DNA of 64,000 nucleotides. It comes from BOG-908 sp963850605 (GTDB lineage Bacteria > Pseudomonadota > Alphaproteobacteria > Acetobacterales > Acetobacteraceae). The stretch is from assembly GCA_963850605.1 (NCBI GenBank), contig CAWKLX010000010.1, forward strand, positions 1 to 64,000, read 5' to 3'. The notes below the pieces were generated by a model that was not told the DNA's origin, searched no databases, and was given only the letters and a program-made list of their open reading frames with translations. How positions within the stretch are numbered: the stretch's first letter is position 1; each line of letters begins with the position of its first letter. Positions 1 through 7,838 of the stretch are shown here, in pieces. The translations under genes and the position numbers were made by a program.

Positions 1-171
1 GGAATAATCCGTAAGCCAATGCAAACGGATCATTCCTCCAGCAAATGCTCAGGAGTCGACGCGACCATCTTCGTGCAATCTTCGTGTTCTTCGTGCCTTC
101 GTGGCTTAGTCTGTTGTCGACGAACCGCCCATTGCTTTGCGCAACGCGCGCACCTTGGAAATGACGCTGCC
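1..171. other. gene-free left edge with short CTTCGTG repeats
   Basis: No convincing gene is seen here. Positions 67-108 contain the heptamer CTTCGTG four times in close succession. A short open frame crosses the region but its composition does not look like protein. The stretch lies downstream of the minus-strand gene ending at 172, so it may hold that gene's 3' region. Confidence 0.5.
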
Positions 172-441
172 TTAACCGTGCCCGCCGCCATGTCTTGCTT
201 CGGCTGGCGCGTAATGCGCAGCGATGTCGGCCGATGACACGTCGCGCCCGATCGTGGCTTTTATCATCGCCACAATGTCGGCATCCGAACGGCCGGCCGC
301 GCGCAACTGCTCGATCTCGTCGCTGATCATGCCGACAAAGGCAGGCAGCGGGAATTCTTCCGCGCCCAGACCCAAGGACCGGCGCATTTCGCGCTGGACG
401 GCGACCGCTTCCTGCACCGAGAATTTATCCTGGCCACTCAT
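172..441 (-). CDS. small conserved hypothetical protein
   Basis: An 89-residue cytoplasmic-looking protein with no signal peptide or membrane segment. The N-terminal half is predicted helical and contains the segment AFVGMISDEIEQLRAAGRSD. The C-terminus is a His/Gly-rich tail (RHGGGHG) that could bind metal, which is inference only. The start is ATG at 441, preceded at a good distance by a strong AGGAGG Shine-Dalgarno sequence; a longer in-frame extension lacks such a site. It is divergent from the MarR-type regulator at 496 and could share its promoter region. I do not recognise a named family, and the function is unknown. Confidence 0.75.
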   Translation of the reverse strand: MSGQDKFSVQEAVAVQREMRRSLGLGAEEFPLPAFVGMISDEIEQLRAAGRSDADIVAMIKATIGRDVSSADIAAHYAPAEARHGGGHG

Positions 442-495
442 GCTATCCTCCTGGTCTCGCCGCAGACGACGACTGGCTGCATTATGCAGGTTTAA

Positions 496-954
496 GTGAT
501 AGACGATATCCGATCCGAAGCGCAAGCGTTTTTGGCAGCCTGGTTCGAGACAAGGCGGGTGGTGCAGTCGCTCAACTTCAACCGCTTTCAACAGGAAGGG
601 CTGAGCGCCACGCAATTCATCATGCTGAACATGCTGGGCGAAGGCGCACCCGGCCAAAGCCCGGCCGATCTGGCGCGCAAGCTGAACGTGGATGTCACCA
701 CCTCGATGCGGACCGCCGACAGCCTGGTTGCGCGCGGGCTGCTGAGCAAGACCCGCGACCCGGTGGATGGCCGCCGTTCCGTGTTGGCACTGACCGAGCC
801 CGGGCGGGCGATTTTCAGCCGCATGCACGAGGCGTTCGTGGCTCAGGTGCAGGCCGCTTTCGAAGCGATGCCGCCGGCATTGCGGGCCGGGCTGGTGACC
901 GGCTTACAAGCGTTTGTGGCCGAGACGACACGCCGCCAAAATACCCCATCATAG
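496..954 (+). CDS. MarR family transcriptional regulator
   Basis: A 152-residue winged-helix DNA-binding protein of the MarR family. The recognisable core runs from LSATQFIMLNML (about residues 35-46) through the recognition-helix region TTSMRTADSLVARGLL to the wing KTRDPVDGRRSVLALTEPGR, which carries the family's conserved D-x-R-G/R-S pattern. MarR proteins act as dimers and usually repress neighbouring genes, releasing DNA on binding a small phenolic or oxidant ligand. The start is GTG at 496, divergent from the small gene at 172-441. The 3' end overlaps the convergent acetyltransferase gene by 6 bp. The ligand and targets cannot be deduced. Confidence 0.88.
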   Translation: MIDDIRSEAQAFLAAWFETRRVVQSLNFNRFQQEGLSATQFIMLNMLGEGAPGQSPADLARKLNVDVTTSMRTADSLVARGLLSKTRDPVDGRRSVLALTEPGRAIFSRMHEAFVAQVQAAFEAMPPALRAGLVTGLQAFVAETTRRQNTPS

Positions 955-1413
955 CGCCAGGTGGAAGAACCGGTTGAAAGGGGTCGACGGATAGGTGCCG
1001 AACGCTTCGCCTTCGACAAAGCCGCGCCGGCGATACAATGCGTGTGCAGGATCGAAGGCAGGACCGCTGCCGGTCTCGAGGCTAAGCCGGGTCATGCCGC
1101 GCGACCGGGCTTCGGCGATCAGGTGGTCGAGCATGCACGCGGCGATTCCCCGCCGGAGATGGTCCGGGTGAGTGCGCATCGATTTGATTTCGGCTGCCCC
1201 GTCGCCCAGCGCGTGCAGCGCGCCGATGCCGACGACTTGGCCGCCCAGCCAGACGGTCCACACCGTGATGTCGGGTGTTTGCAGCCCAGACAGATCGAGG
1301 GCGGACACGCCATCGGGTGGCGAGTTGGCGTGCATGCCGGCCAGATGCAGCGCGAGCAGGGCACGGGTTTGTTGGCCTGACAGATCGTCAGGCCGTATGT
1401 CCAGGTTCGTCAT
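949..1413 (-). CDS. GNAT family N-acetyltransferase
   Basis: A 154-residue GNAT-fold protein, presumed to transfer acetyl from acetyl-CoA to an amine. The acetyl-CoA pyrophosphate loop is visible as the segment HPDHLRRGIAACMLDHLI (Q/R-x-x-G-x-G/A type, about residues 82-99). The C-terminal motif B region is LSLETGSGPAFDPAHALYRRRGF, with the typical A-x-x-L-Y-x-x-x-G-F signature. The length is normal for the family. The 3' end overlaps the convergent MarR gene by 6 bp. The substrate is unknown, and nothing in the neighbourhood identifies it. Confidence 0.88.
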   Translation of the reverse strand: MTNLDIRPDDLSGQQTRALLALHLAGMHANSPPDGVSALDLSGLQTPDITVWTVWLGGQVVGIGALHALGDGAAEIKSMRTHPDHLRRGIAACMLDHLIAEARSRGMTRLSLETGSGPAFDPAHALYRRRGFVEGEAFGTYPSTPFNRFFHLAL

Positions 1414-1499
1414 CGCGCCCGAAAACCTTGCGCGACGTCAGGCAAGTTTCAACGGGGCGGACGGCGCCGCAGACGCCGCCCGTCCGAGGGACACAAAGG

Positions 1500-2051
1500 T
1501 TACGACGCGGGCAGAAGCACCTTGTCGATTACCTGGATGACGCCGTTGCTCTGTTTGACGTCTTCAATGGTAATGTCGGCGACACCGCCGGATGCGTCGG
1601 TCACGGTCAGGTTGCGCGGGCCGTTCATTGCCACGGTCAGTTCTCCGCCCTGCACCGTCTTCAGCCTGGCCGTGCCGCCGCCGGCCTTGACCATCGCCGA
1701 GAGTTTCTTCGAGGTGAGGTCGCCGGGCACGACGTGATAGGTCAGCACGCCGGCAAGCTTCGCCTTGTTCTCTGGCTTGAGCAGCGTGCTGACCGTGCCG
1801 GCGGGCAGGTCGGCAAAGGCCTCGTTGGTCGGCGCGAACACGGTGAACGGGCCGGTGCCGTTCAACGTATCGACCAGCCCGGCTGCTTTCACCGCGGCGA
1901 CGAGCGTGGTGTGGTCCTTGGATTCCACGGCGTTGGCCACGATTGTCTTGGACGGGTACATCGCCGAGCCGCCCACGTTGACGGTGGCATCCGCAAAGGC
2001 CGCGCACGGCAGCATGCAGGCTGCCACGAGCAGGGCGCGAGAGAGTTTCAT
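1500..2051 (-). CDS. fasciclin (FAS1) domain secreted protein
   Basis: A 183-residue exported protein. A Sec signal peptide covers about residues 1-20 (MKLSRALLVAACMLPCAAFA). It is followed by one FAS1 domain with the hallmark H1 motif NGTGPFTVFAPTNEAFADLP, the YHVVPG segment and the C-terminal H2-like stretch SNGVIQVIDKVLLP. FAS1 domains are adhesion or ligand-binding modules, and single-domain secreted forms are common in alphaproteobacteria. The chosen start, ATG at 2051, begins a clean signal peptide. The upstream Shine-Dalgarno is weak. The gene stands alone between oppositely and co-directionally read neighbours. The partner or ligand is unknown. Confidence 0.92.
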   Translation of the reverse strand: MKLSRALLVAACMLPCAAFADATVNVGGSAMYPSKTIVANAVESKDHTTLVAAVKAAGLVDTLNGTGPFTVFAPTNEAFADLPAGTVSTLLKPENKAKLAGVLTYHVVPGDLTSKKLSAMVKAGGGTARLKTVQGGELTVAMNGPRNLTVTDASGGVADITIEDVKQSNGVIQVIDKVLLPAS

Positions 2052-2161
2052 GATGTGCAAGCTCCGTATCGGGCGGCCATACTTGGCCGTCACGATGTGT
2101 GATCGCGACGGCGGTGGGCGCCGGATGCCAGGATCACACGATCGTGAGCAACGCCTTGCGG

Positions 2162-2443
2162 TCAGGGCGTGACGCTCACCCCTTTCCAGAACGCGACGCG
2201 TCCCTTGATCTCGGCGGCCGCCTGTTTCGGTTCCGGATAATACCAGGCGGCATCCTTGTTCGTTTGTCCGCCCACCTCGAGCGAGTAGTATGAAGCAGTC
2301 CCCTTCCACGGGCAGGTGCTGTGGGTGGCGCTGTCGCGCAGCACCTCCGGCTTCACCGAGGCGAGCGGGAAATAGGCGTTACCTTCGACGGTGGCGATAT
2401 CGTCGCTTTCGGCGATGACCTGTCCGTTCCATGTGGCTTTCAT
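2162..2443 (-). CDS. DUF427 domain-containing protein
   Basis: A 93-residue protein that covers a whole DUF427 domain. Characteristic positions include the start KATWNGQVIAESD, the central FPLASV, and CPWKGTASYYSLEVGG, with the conserved C-P-W-K-G-x-A motif, followed by AWYYPEP and a terminal RVAFWKGV. No signal peptide or membrane segment is present. The biochemical role of DUF427 is not established. It is monocistronic and read in the same direction as the FAS1 gene downstream, about 110 bp away. The family assignment is confident; the function is not. Confidence 0.9.
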   Translation of the reverse strand: MKATWNGQVIAESDDIATVEGNAYFPLASVKPEVLRDSATHSTCPWKGTASYYSLEVGGQTNKDAAWYYPEPKQAAAEIKGRVAFWKGVSVTP

Positions 2444-2609
2444 TCGATGCCCTTAGATTTCATGCCAACGATGCTGCCTCGACAGGATTGTTGCCGACGG
2501 CAAATGATCCACAGACGACGCATACGGGCACAGACAGGCAGGCGGCTGAATGATCAACGGGACGAGTGCCCGTCTGTGTTTATGTCTGTCATCGGTGGAT
2601 GAGCAAACT

Positions 2610-2634
2610 GGCCGGAGCACGCGGTGCTCCGGCC
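2610..2634 (-). terminator. hairpin immediately 3' of clpA
   Basis: A perfect 11-bp inverted repeat (GGCCGGAGCAC / GTGCTCCGGCC) with a 3-nt loop lies 6 bases past the clpA stop codon. Only three T residues follow on the minus strand, so it may be a weak intrinsic terminator or a 3'-end stabilising hairpin. Confidence 0.6.
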
Positions 2635-2640
2635 GACGCC

Positions 2641-4995
2641 CTATTGCACCACCTCCGGCTCGCGCTCGGCCGAGCCCTCGCCCTCGTCGCCGCCGGTCAC
2701 GGCCGTGGGTGGCGCCTCGATGTATTCGAAATCGAGTTTTCCGTCGCGCAGCCCGACCTTCACCGACCCGCCGCGCACCAGCTTGCCGAACAGCAGCTCT
2801 TCGGCCAGCGGCTTCTTGATGTACTCCTGGATGACGCGGCCCAGCGGACGCGCGCCATACAGACGATCGTAGCCACGTTCTGCCAGCCACTCTTTCGCCG
2901 CCGAGGACAGCTCGATGGTGACGTTGCGGTCGGCCAACTGTGCCTCGAGCTGCATCACGAATTTCTCCACCACGCGGCCCACGATCTCTTCCGTCAGGCC
3001 GGCGAAGGTGATGGTGGCGTCGAGCCGGTTGCGGAATTCCGGCGTGAACATCCGCTTGATGGCTTCCTCGTCCTCGCCTTGGCGCACCGTGCTGCCGAAC
3101 CCTATGGCCTCCTTGGCCTGATCGGCGGCGCCCGCGTTCGTCGTCATGATCAGGATCACGTTGCGGAAATCGACCGTCTTGCCGTTGTGGTCGGTCAGCT
3201 TGCCGTGGTCCATCACCTGCAACAGGATGTTGTAGAGATCCTGGTGCGCCTTCTCGATCTCGTCGAGCAGCAGCACCGCATGGGGATGCTGGTCGATCGC
3301 ATCGGTCAGCAGCCCGCCCTGGTCGAAACCGACATAGCCCGGCGGCGCGCCGATCAGGCGGCTGATCGAATGCCGCTCCATATACTCGCTCATGTCGAAA
3401 CGGATCAGCTCGATGCCCAGCGTGCTGGCGAGCTGGCGCGCGACCTCGGTCTTGCCGACGCCGGTCGGCCCGCTGAACAGGTAGTTGCCGATCGGTTTTT
3501 CGGCATCGCGCAGCCCGGCGCGGCTGAGTTTGATGGCCGCCGACAAAGCGTCGATGGCCTTGTCCTGGCCGAACACCATCGATTTCAGGTCGCGCTCCAG
3601 ATTGCGCAGCGTCTCCTTATCGTCGGCCGACACGCTCTTGGGTGGGATGCGCGCGATTTTCGCGACGATCTCTTCGACATCCTTCAGCGTGACGGTGCGG
3701 CGTCGCTTGTCCTCCGGCAGCAGCATGCGGCTGGCACCGACTTCGTCGATCACGTCGATGGCCTTGTCGGGCAGTTTGCGATCGTTGATGTATTTGGCCG
3801 ACAGCTCGACGGCGGCGCGGATGGCCTCGTCGGTGTAGCGCACCTTGTGGTGCTTCTCGTAGTTGGTCTTGAGGCCATTGAGGATCTTGACGGTATCCTC
3901 GATGGACGGCTCCGCCACGTCGATTTTCTGGAACCGACGAACGAGCGCGCGGTCCTTTTCGAAATAGTTGCGGAATTCCTTGTAGGTGGTCGAGCCGATG
4001 CAGCGCAGCGACCCGCTGGCCAGCGCCGGCTTGAGCAGGTTGGAGGCATCCATCGCGCCGCCGCTGGTCGCACCCGCGCCAATCACGGTGTGGATCTCGT
4101 CGATGAACAGGACGGCGCCGGGCTGGTTCTCCAGCTCGGTCACCACCGCCTTCAGCCGCTCCTCGAAATCGCCGCGGTAGCGCGTGCCGGCCAGCAGCGC
4201 GCCCATGTCGAGCGCGAAGATTGTGCTTTTGGCGAGCACCTCGGGCACGTCGCCCTCGACGATGCGCTTGGCCAGGCCCTCGGCGATCGCTGTCTTGCCG
4301 ACGCCCGGGTCGCCCACGTAGAGCGGGTTGTTCTTGGTGCGGCGGCAGAGGATCTGGATCGTGCGCTCCACCTCCTGCTCACGGCCGATCAGCGGGTCGA
4401 TCTTGCCCGCCTGCGCCTTCTTGTTGAGGTTCACGCAATAGGTGGACAGCGCGTCCTGGTTGCGGCCGCGCGGCTTCTCGTCGCGCTCGTGCTCCGGGTT
4501 CTCCGGTGCCGGCCCATTACTGCCGCCGCCGCTGCTGGTCGGGCGCTGCGTGGCGCGGCCGGGCGCCTTGGCAATGCCGTGGCTGATGAAATTGACCGCG
4601 TCCAGCCGTGTCATGTCCTGCATCTGCAGGAAATAGACGGCGTGGCTTTCCCGCTCGCTGAACAGCGCCACCAGCACGTTGGCGCCGGACACCTCGTCGC
4701 GCCCGGAGCTCTGCACATGGATGGCGGCGCGCTGCACCACGCGCTGGAAGCCGGCCGTGGGTTTCGGCTCCGTCGTGCGATCGGTGGTCAGGCCAGACAG
4801 GTCCTTGTCCAAAAACTCGGTCAAGTCCTGGCGCAGCTTGTCGAGATCCACCCCGCAGGCGCGCAGCACGGTCGCGGCGTCGCTGTCGTCGGCAAGGCCC
4901 AGCAGCAGATGCTCGAGCGTCGCGTATTCGTGCCGGCGGTCGCTGGCGAAGGAGAGGGACCGGTGCAGCGTCTGTTCGAGATTGCGTGACAGCAT
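2641..4995 (-). CDS. clpA: ATP-dependent Clp protease ATP-binding subunit ClpA
   Basis: A 784-residue Hsp100 AAA+ unfoldase that threads substrates into ClpP in the cytoplasm. The N-terminal Clp_N double repeat (about residues 1-140) starts MLSRNLEQTLHRSL. The first AAA+ module has Walker A GDPGVGKT at 228-235 and Walker B FIDEIHT. The second module has Walker A GPTGVGKT near residue 510 and Walker B LLDEIEKAH. The C-terminal D2-small domain contains GARPLGRVIQEYIKKPLAEELLFG. The length is typical of ClpA and there is no ClpB-type middle coiled coil. It follows clpS after a 254-bp spacer. A perfect hairpin lies just past the stop. The C-terminal tail is acidic. Confidence 0.97.
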   Translation of the reverse strand: MLSRNLEQTLHRSLSFASDRRHEYATLEHLLLGLADDSDAATVLRACGVDLDKLRQDLTEFLDKDLSGLTTDRTTEPKPTAGFQRVVQRAAIHVQSSGRDEVSGANVLVALFSERESHAVYFLQMQDMTRLDAVNFISHGIAKAPGRATQRPTSSGGGSNGPAPENPEHERDEKPRGRNQDALSTYCVNLNKKAQAGKIDPLIGREQEVERTIQILCRRTKNNPLYVGDPGVGKTAIAEGLAKRIVEGDVPEVLAKSTIFALDMGALLAGTRYRGDFEERLKAVVTELENQPGAVLFIDEIHTVIGAGATSGGAMDASNLLKPALASGSLRCIGSTTYKEFRNYFEKDRALVRRFQKIDVAEPSIEDTVKILNGLKTNYEKHHKVRYTDEAIRAAVELSAKYINDRKLPDKAIDVIDEVGASRMLLPEDKRRRTVTLKDVEEIVAKIARIPPKSVSADDKETLRNLERDLKSMVFGQDKAIDALSAAIKLSRAGLRDAEKPIGNYLFSGPTGVGKTEVARQLASTLGIELIRFDMSEYMERHSISRLIGAPPGYVGFDQGGLLTDAIDQHPHAVLLLDEIEKAHQDLYNILLQVMDHGKLTDHNGKTVDFRNVILIMTTNAGAADQAKEAIGFGSTVRQGEDEEAIKRMFTPEFRNRLDATITFAGLTEEIVGRVVEKFVMQLEAQLADRNVTIELSSAAKEWLAERGYDRLYGARPLGRVIQEYIKKPLAEELLFGKLVRGGSVKVGLRDGKLDFEYIEAPPTAVTGGDEGEGSAEREPEVVQ

Positions 4996-5171
4996 GATGG
5001 TAAGCGCCCCTTGGCACCTGGCGGCTGGCGGACCCGCGTCCCCCGCTCACCCGGGCAATGACAGGATGGCCGCAACCCGGCCCATCCCGAAAGTGAAATC
5101 GTCGCCAGCATGTCGCGCTGGCATCACTTAATTGGGGATGGTTGGCGGGAGGTGAAAGCCTGGGGCAGTCG

Positions 5172-5245
5172 TCAGTTATCGGTCGTCAGTCGTCAGAGGC
5201 GTGCGCCGGGTGAAATGTCCTTCTCTGAAGACTGACGATCGACGA
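5172..5245. repeat. inverted GTC-rich repeat in the clpS-clpA spacer
   Basis: The left arm at 5172-5196 and the right arm around 5225-5245 are imperfect inverted copies of a GTCGTCAGTC-type sequence, separated by about 28 nt, and could form a long stem in the clpS-clpA transcript. The left arm matches 23 of 25 bases with 15146-15170, at the 5' end of the RND adaptor gene, so this is a dispersed repeat. Whether it tunes clpA relative to clpS is inference. Confidence 0.6.
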
Positions 5246-5249
5246 CTAG

Positions 5250-5570
5250 CTAGTCCTTTTCGATCGTGCACTGCAGCGGGTGCTGGTTCTGGCGCGCCAG
5301 ATCCATCACCTGGGTCACCTTTGTCTCGGCGACCTCGTAAGTGAACACGCCACACACGCCTACGCCGCGGCGGTGGACGTGCAGCATGATGCGGGTCGCC
5401 TCCTCGCGGGTCTTCTGGAAGAACCGCTCCAGCACGTGGACCACGAACTCCATCGGCGTGTAGTCGTCGTTCAGCATCAGCACCTTGTACATGGCCGGCT
5501 TGCGCGTCTTGGGCCGCGCCTTGACCACCACGCCGGTGCTGGTTCCCTCTCCGTCTCGCTTGTCACTCAT
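5250..5570 (-). CDS. clpS: ATP-dependent Clp protease adapter ClpS
   Basis: A 106-residue adaptor that delivers N-degron substrates to ClpA. A flexible basic N-terminal extension (about 25 residues) precedes the ClpS core. The core has MLNDDYTPMEFVVHVL, with the Asn-Asp pair that contacts the substrate N-terminal amine, and the HRRGVGVCGVFTYEVAETK segment ending in a helix. The start is ATG at 5570; an in-frame extension upstream would add residues not typical of the family. It lies upstream of clpA in the same orientation, the usual alphaproteobacterial order. The intergenic spacer holds an inverted repeat that could modulate read-through into clpA. Confidence 0.96.
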   Translation of the reverse strand: MSDKRDGEGTSTGVVVKARPKTRKPAMYKVLMLNDDYTPMEFVVHVLERFFQKTREEATRIMLHVHRRGVGVCGVFTYEVAETKVTQVMDLARQNQHPLQCTIEKD

Positions 5571-5718
5571 TGTGGGAACCCCTGGAGCCGCGCGCCGCCG
5601 CCCCTGTGCCCACAATTGCCGGACAGGGGCCACGCCGGACGGCATCGACCTTAGCCGCATGATAAGGGAGGGATGCGGTCGCAGAAAAGGGCGGGCGTGC
5701 GGACCGCATCCCGGCCAA

Positions 5719-5749
5719 AGAAAAAGGCCCGGGATTGCTCCCGGGCCCT
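5719..5749 (-). terminator. intrinsic terminator of the phasin gene
   Basis: Read on the minus strand, a GGGCCCGGG / CCCGGGCC stem with a six-base loop is followed by TTTTTCTTT. This is a textbook Rho-independent terminator about 30 bp past the phasin stop codon at 5779. Confidence 0.9.
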
Positions 5750-5778
5750 CTGCATCGTATCGCGTGGATGCACGTCTC

Positions 5779-6294
5779 TTACGAGAATGTCTCCACGGCG
5801 GCGTTCACCCGCGCCGAGATCGGCGCGAACGCCTGCTCGGCCAGCTTCATCGAGTGCTCGGTCAGGCGCCCGCTCTCGCTCAGCGCCTTTTCCATGCTGC
5901 TGCGCGCAAAGCTCTGCTGCAGCTCGAAAGCCTCCTTGATCGACTTGACCGACGACATCGCCTTGAATACCGACATCGTCTCGTCCAGCGACGCCTTCGC
6001 GTTCGCCGCAATCAGCTTGGACATGTCGGTCAGCCCTGTCGCCAGGATCTGGCTGGACTTGACCATGGCTTCCATGTTGCCCTGGCTGAACTGCGTGACC
6101 TGCTCGGCCGTTTTCATGGCGCGATGCAAGCCGTCCTTCAGGTGAGCCTGGGCCTGTTCACCAGCCTGCTGGATGCCGGCCGTCGCCGTCTCGACACCCT
6201 GCTTGACGCCATCGACAGTCTTGTCGAACGTCACGGATTCGGTCTTCTTGAGATCGCCCATCGCCGTCTCGAGGGCCTTTGCCTTCGTGATCAT
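5779..6294 (-). CDS. phasin family protein
   Basis: A 171-residue amphipathic, almost entirely helical protein of the phasin family, which coats polyhydroxyalkanoate granules and influences their size and number. Supporting stretches are FDKTVDGVKQGVETATAGIQ, FSQGNMEAMVKSSQILATGL (the most conserved phasin block) and LQQSFARSSMEKAL near the C-terminus. There are no cysteines, signal peptide or membrane segments. The start is ATG at 6294, with GGAG eight bases upstream; a TTG four codons earlier is less likely. A strong terminator follows. A second phasin lies at 32529-32999, so the organism probably stores PHA, although no synthase is in the window. Confidence 0.92.
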   Translation of the reverse strand: MITKAKALETAMGDLKKTESVTFDKTVDGVKQGVETATAGIQQAGEQAQAHLKDGLHRAMKTAEQVTQFSQGNMEAMVKSSQILATGLTDMSKLIAANAKASLDETMSVFKAMSSVKSIKEAFELQQSFARSSMEKALSESGRLTEHSMKLAEQAFAPISARVNAAVETFS

Positions 6295-6569
6295 ATTGTT
6301 CTCCAAAATCGGTGAGACGATTCCAAAGAGCGGCGAACCGTCGGGTTGATGTGTGCGCGGCGCGTTGTGCGCCGCAACACGGACTACCTAGGGTCGAACT
6401 CCTCGGCCGTCAACCAATTTTTGTGCGCTGCACAATAAACCGGTGGGATGCGCGATCCTTGCCCGGCAAGCCCCTGCCGGATCTGACCTTTATAGCTTAT
6501 CCACCATACTTACGTCGGGTTAACCCAAACGGCGTCTAGTCCGCTGGACATAGAGGGAATTGCCCGTTT

Positions 6570-7838
6570 ATGGTCGCGGCACGCAACCGACCGAGGTTTG
6601 GTTTGAGAATGGCTGCCGCTTCGCGCTCGGTTGTGATGCCGGCCCTGCTGCTACTCTTGATGGTATTTCCTGGCGTGGCCCGCGCGCAGATCGGGTCGGC
6701 GCGGTATGCATCCATCGTCATCGACAACGGCTCCGGCCGGGTGATGGAGGCGGCGAACGCGGATGCGCTGCGCTACCCGGCCAGCCTGACCAAGCTGATG
6801 ACGTTGTATATGGCCTTCGAGGCGCTGAGGGACAAACGAATCACGCTGGGCCAGGTAGTGCCGGTCTCCGGCCATGCGGCGTCGATGGAGCCCTCGAAGC
6901 TCGGCCTGCTGCCCGGCACGTATTTTACCGTCAGCGACGCGATCCTGGGCATCGTCACGAAATCCGCCAACGACGCGGCGTGCGCGCTGGGCGAGATGCT
7001 GGGCGGGGACGAAGAACGGTTCGCGCAGATGATGACGCTGCGTGCCAGGGCGCTCGGCATGACCAGCAGCACGTTCCGTAACGCCAGCGGCCTGCCGAAT
7101 GCCGGAGCAGACCACGACCGCCCGTGATCTCGCCTTGCTGGCGCATCACCTGATCCAGGATTTTCCGGAGCATTATCATTATTTCAGCGAGCCCGTGTTC
7201 TATTTCCACGGCCGCGCCATCCCCAACCACGACCGCATGCTGACCGCCTATGATGGGGCCGATGGCCTGAAGACCGGATACACCCTGCTGCGGGCCATAA
7301 CCTCGTCACCTCGGCCATGCGCGGCGGGGTGCGGCTGGTGGGCGTCGTCATGGGGGCGCGATCCAACCCGGAGCGGGATGCGCATATGGCGACCTTGCTG
7401 GACGATGGGTTCGAGCAGTTGGGTGTCCCTGTCACCCGCCACGCGGTGCCGCGCTTCCGCCTACCCTCGCTGATGGCCAGCGCGGAGGCGGCACCTGCCC
7501 CCTCCGTGCATCTGGCGACGTTTGGCGGGCATTGGCGGCGTCGGCATGGCACGGCTAGCGTGCAGCTGGCTCTACCCTGGCCAGCGCAGCCGGCTTGGCA
7601 TCTCACGCCTTGGCGGTCAGGGGTATCGCGGCATGCGTCACCGGCGCCCACCGGCATAGTTGCGCGTCCAGCCACGATAAGAGACGGACCTGACCGGGCG
7701 GACACGGCCCATGCTACGGGCCGCACTGCTGGTGGTGCTGGCCGCGTGCCCGGCTTGGGGATCGGACTGCTTCGAGACCCTGGCGCAAACCCGCAATTTC
7801 ACGCTGGGCGCGCCACGTCACGTCCAGCCGCTGCCTGA
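6570..7838 (+). pseudogene. D-alanyl-D-alanine carboxypeptidase (S11/DacA type), two frameshifts
   Basis: A penicillin-binding peptidase that would trim the terminal D-Ala of peptidoglycan stem peptides in the periplasm. A signal peptide (about residues 14-40 ending ARA-QIG) precedes the S11 domain. The active-site motifs are all present: PASLTKLMT (SxxK), KSANDAA (SxN) and DGLKTGYT (KTG). The frame is broken twice: an extra base near 7104 (expected NPEQTTTARDL) and a missing base near 7289 (expected TLAAGHNLVTSAMRGG). The second restores the original frame. After about 7480 the sequence no longer looks like the family, and the last 128 bp overlap the next gene, so the true C-terminus is uncertain. 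The changes may be assembly errors. Confidence 0.82.

Noticed and set aside
31..171. CTTCGTG repeats as a CRISPR-like array
   Set aside because: The units are seven bases with no regular spacers, so it is simple low-complexity sequence.
2566..4989. 807-residue open frame on the strand opposite clpA
   Set aside because: It mirrors clpA codon structure, and the protein is a His/Arg/Leu-rich low-complexity chain with no family features. High GC produces such shadow frames.
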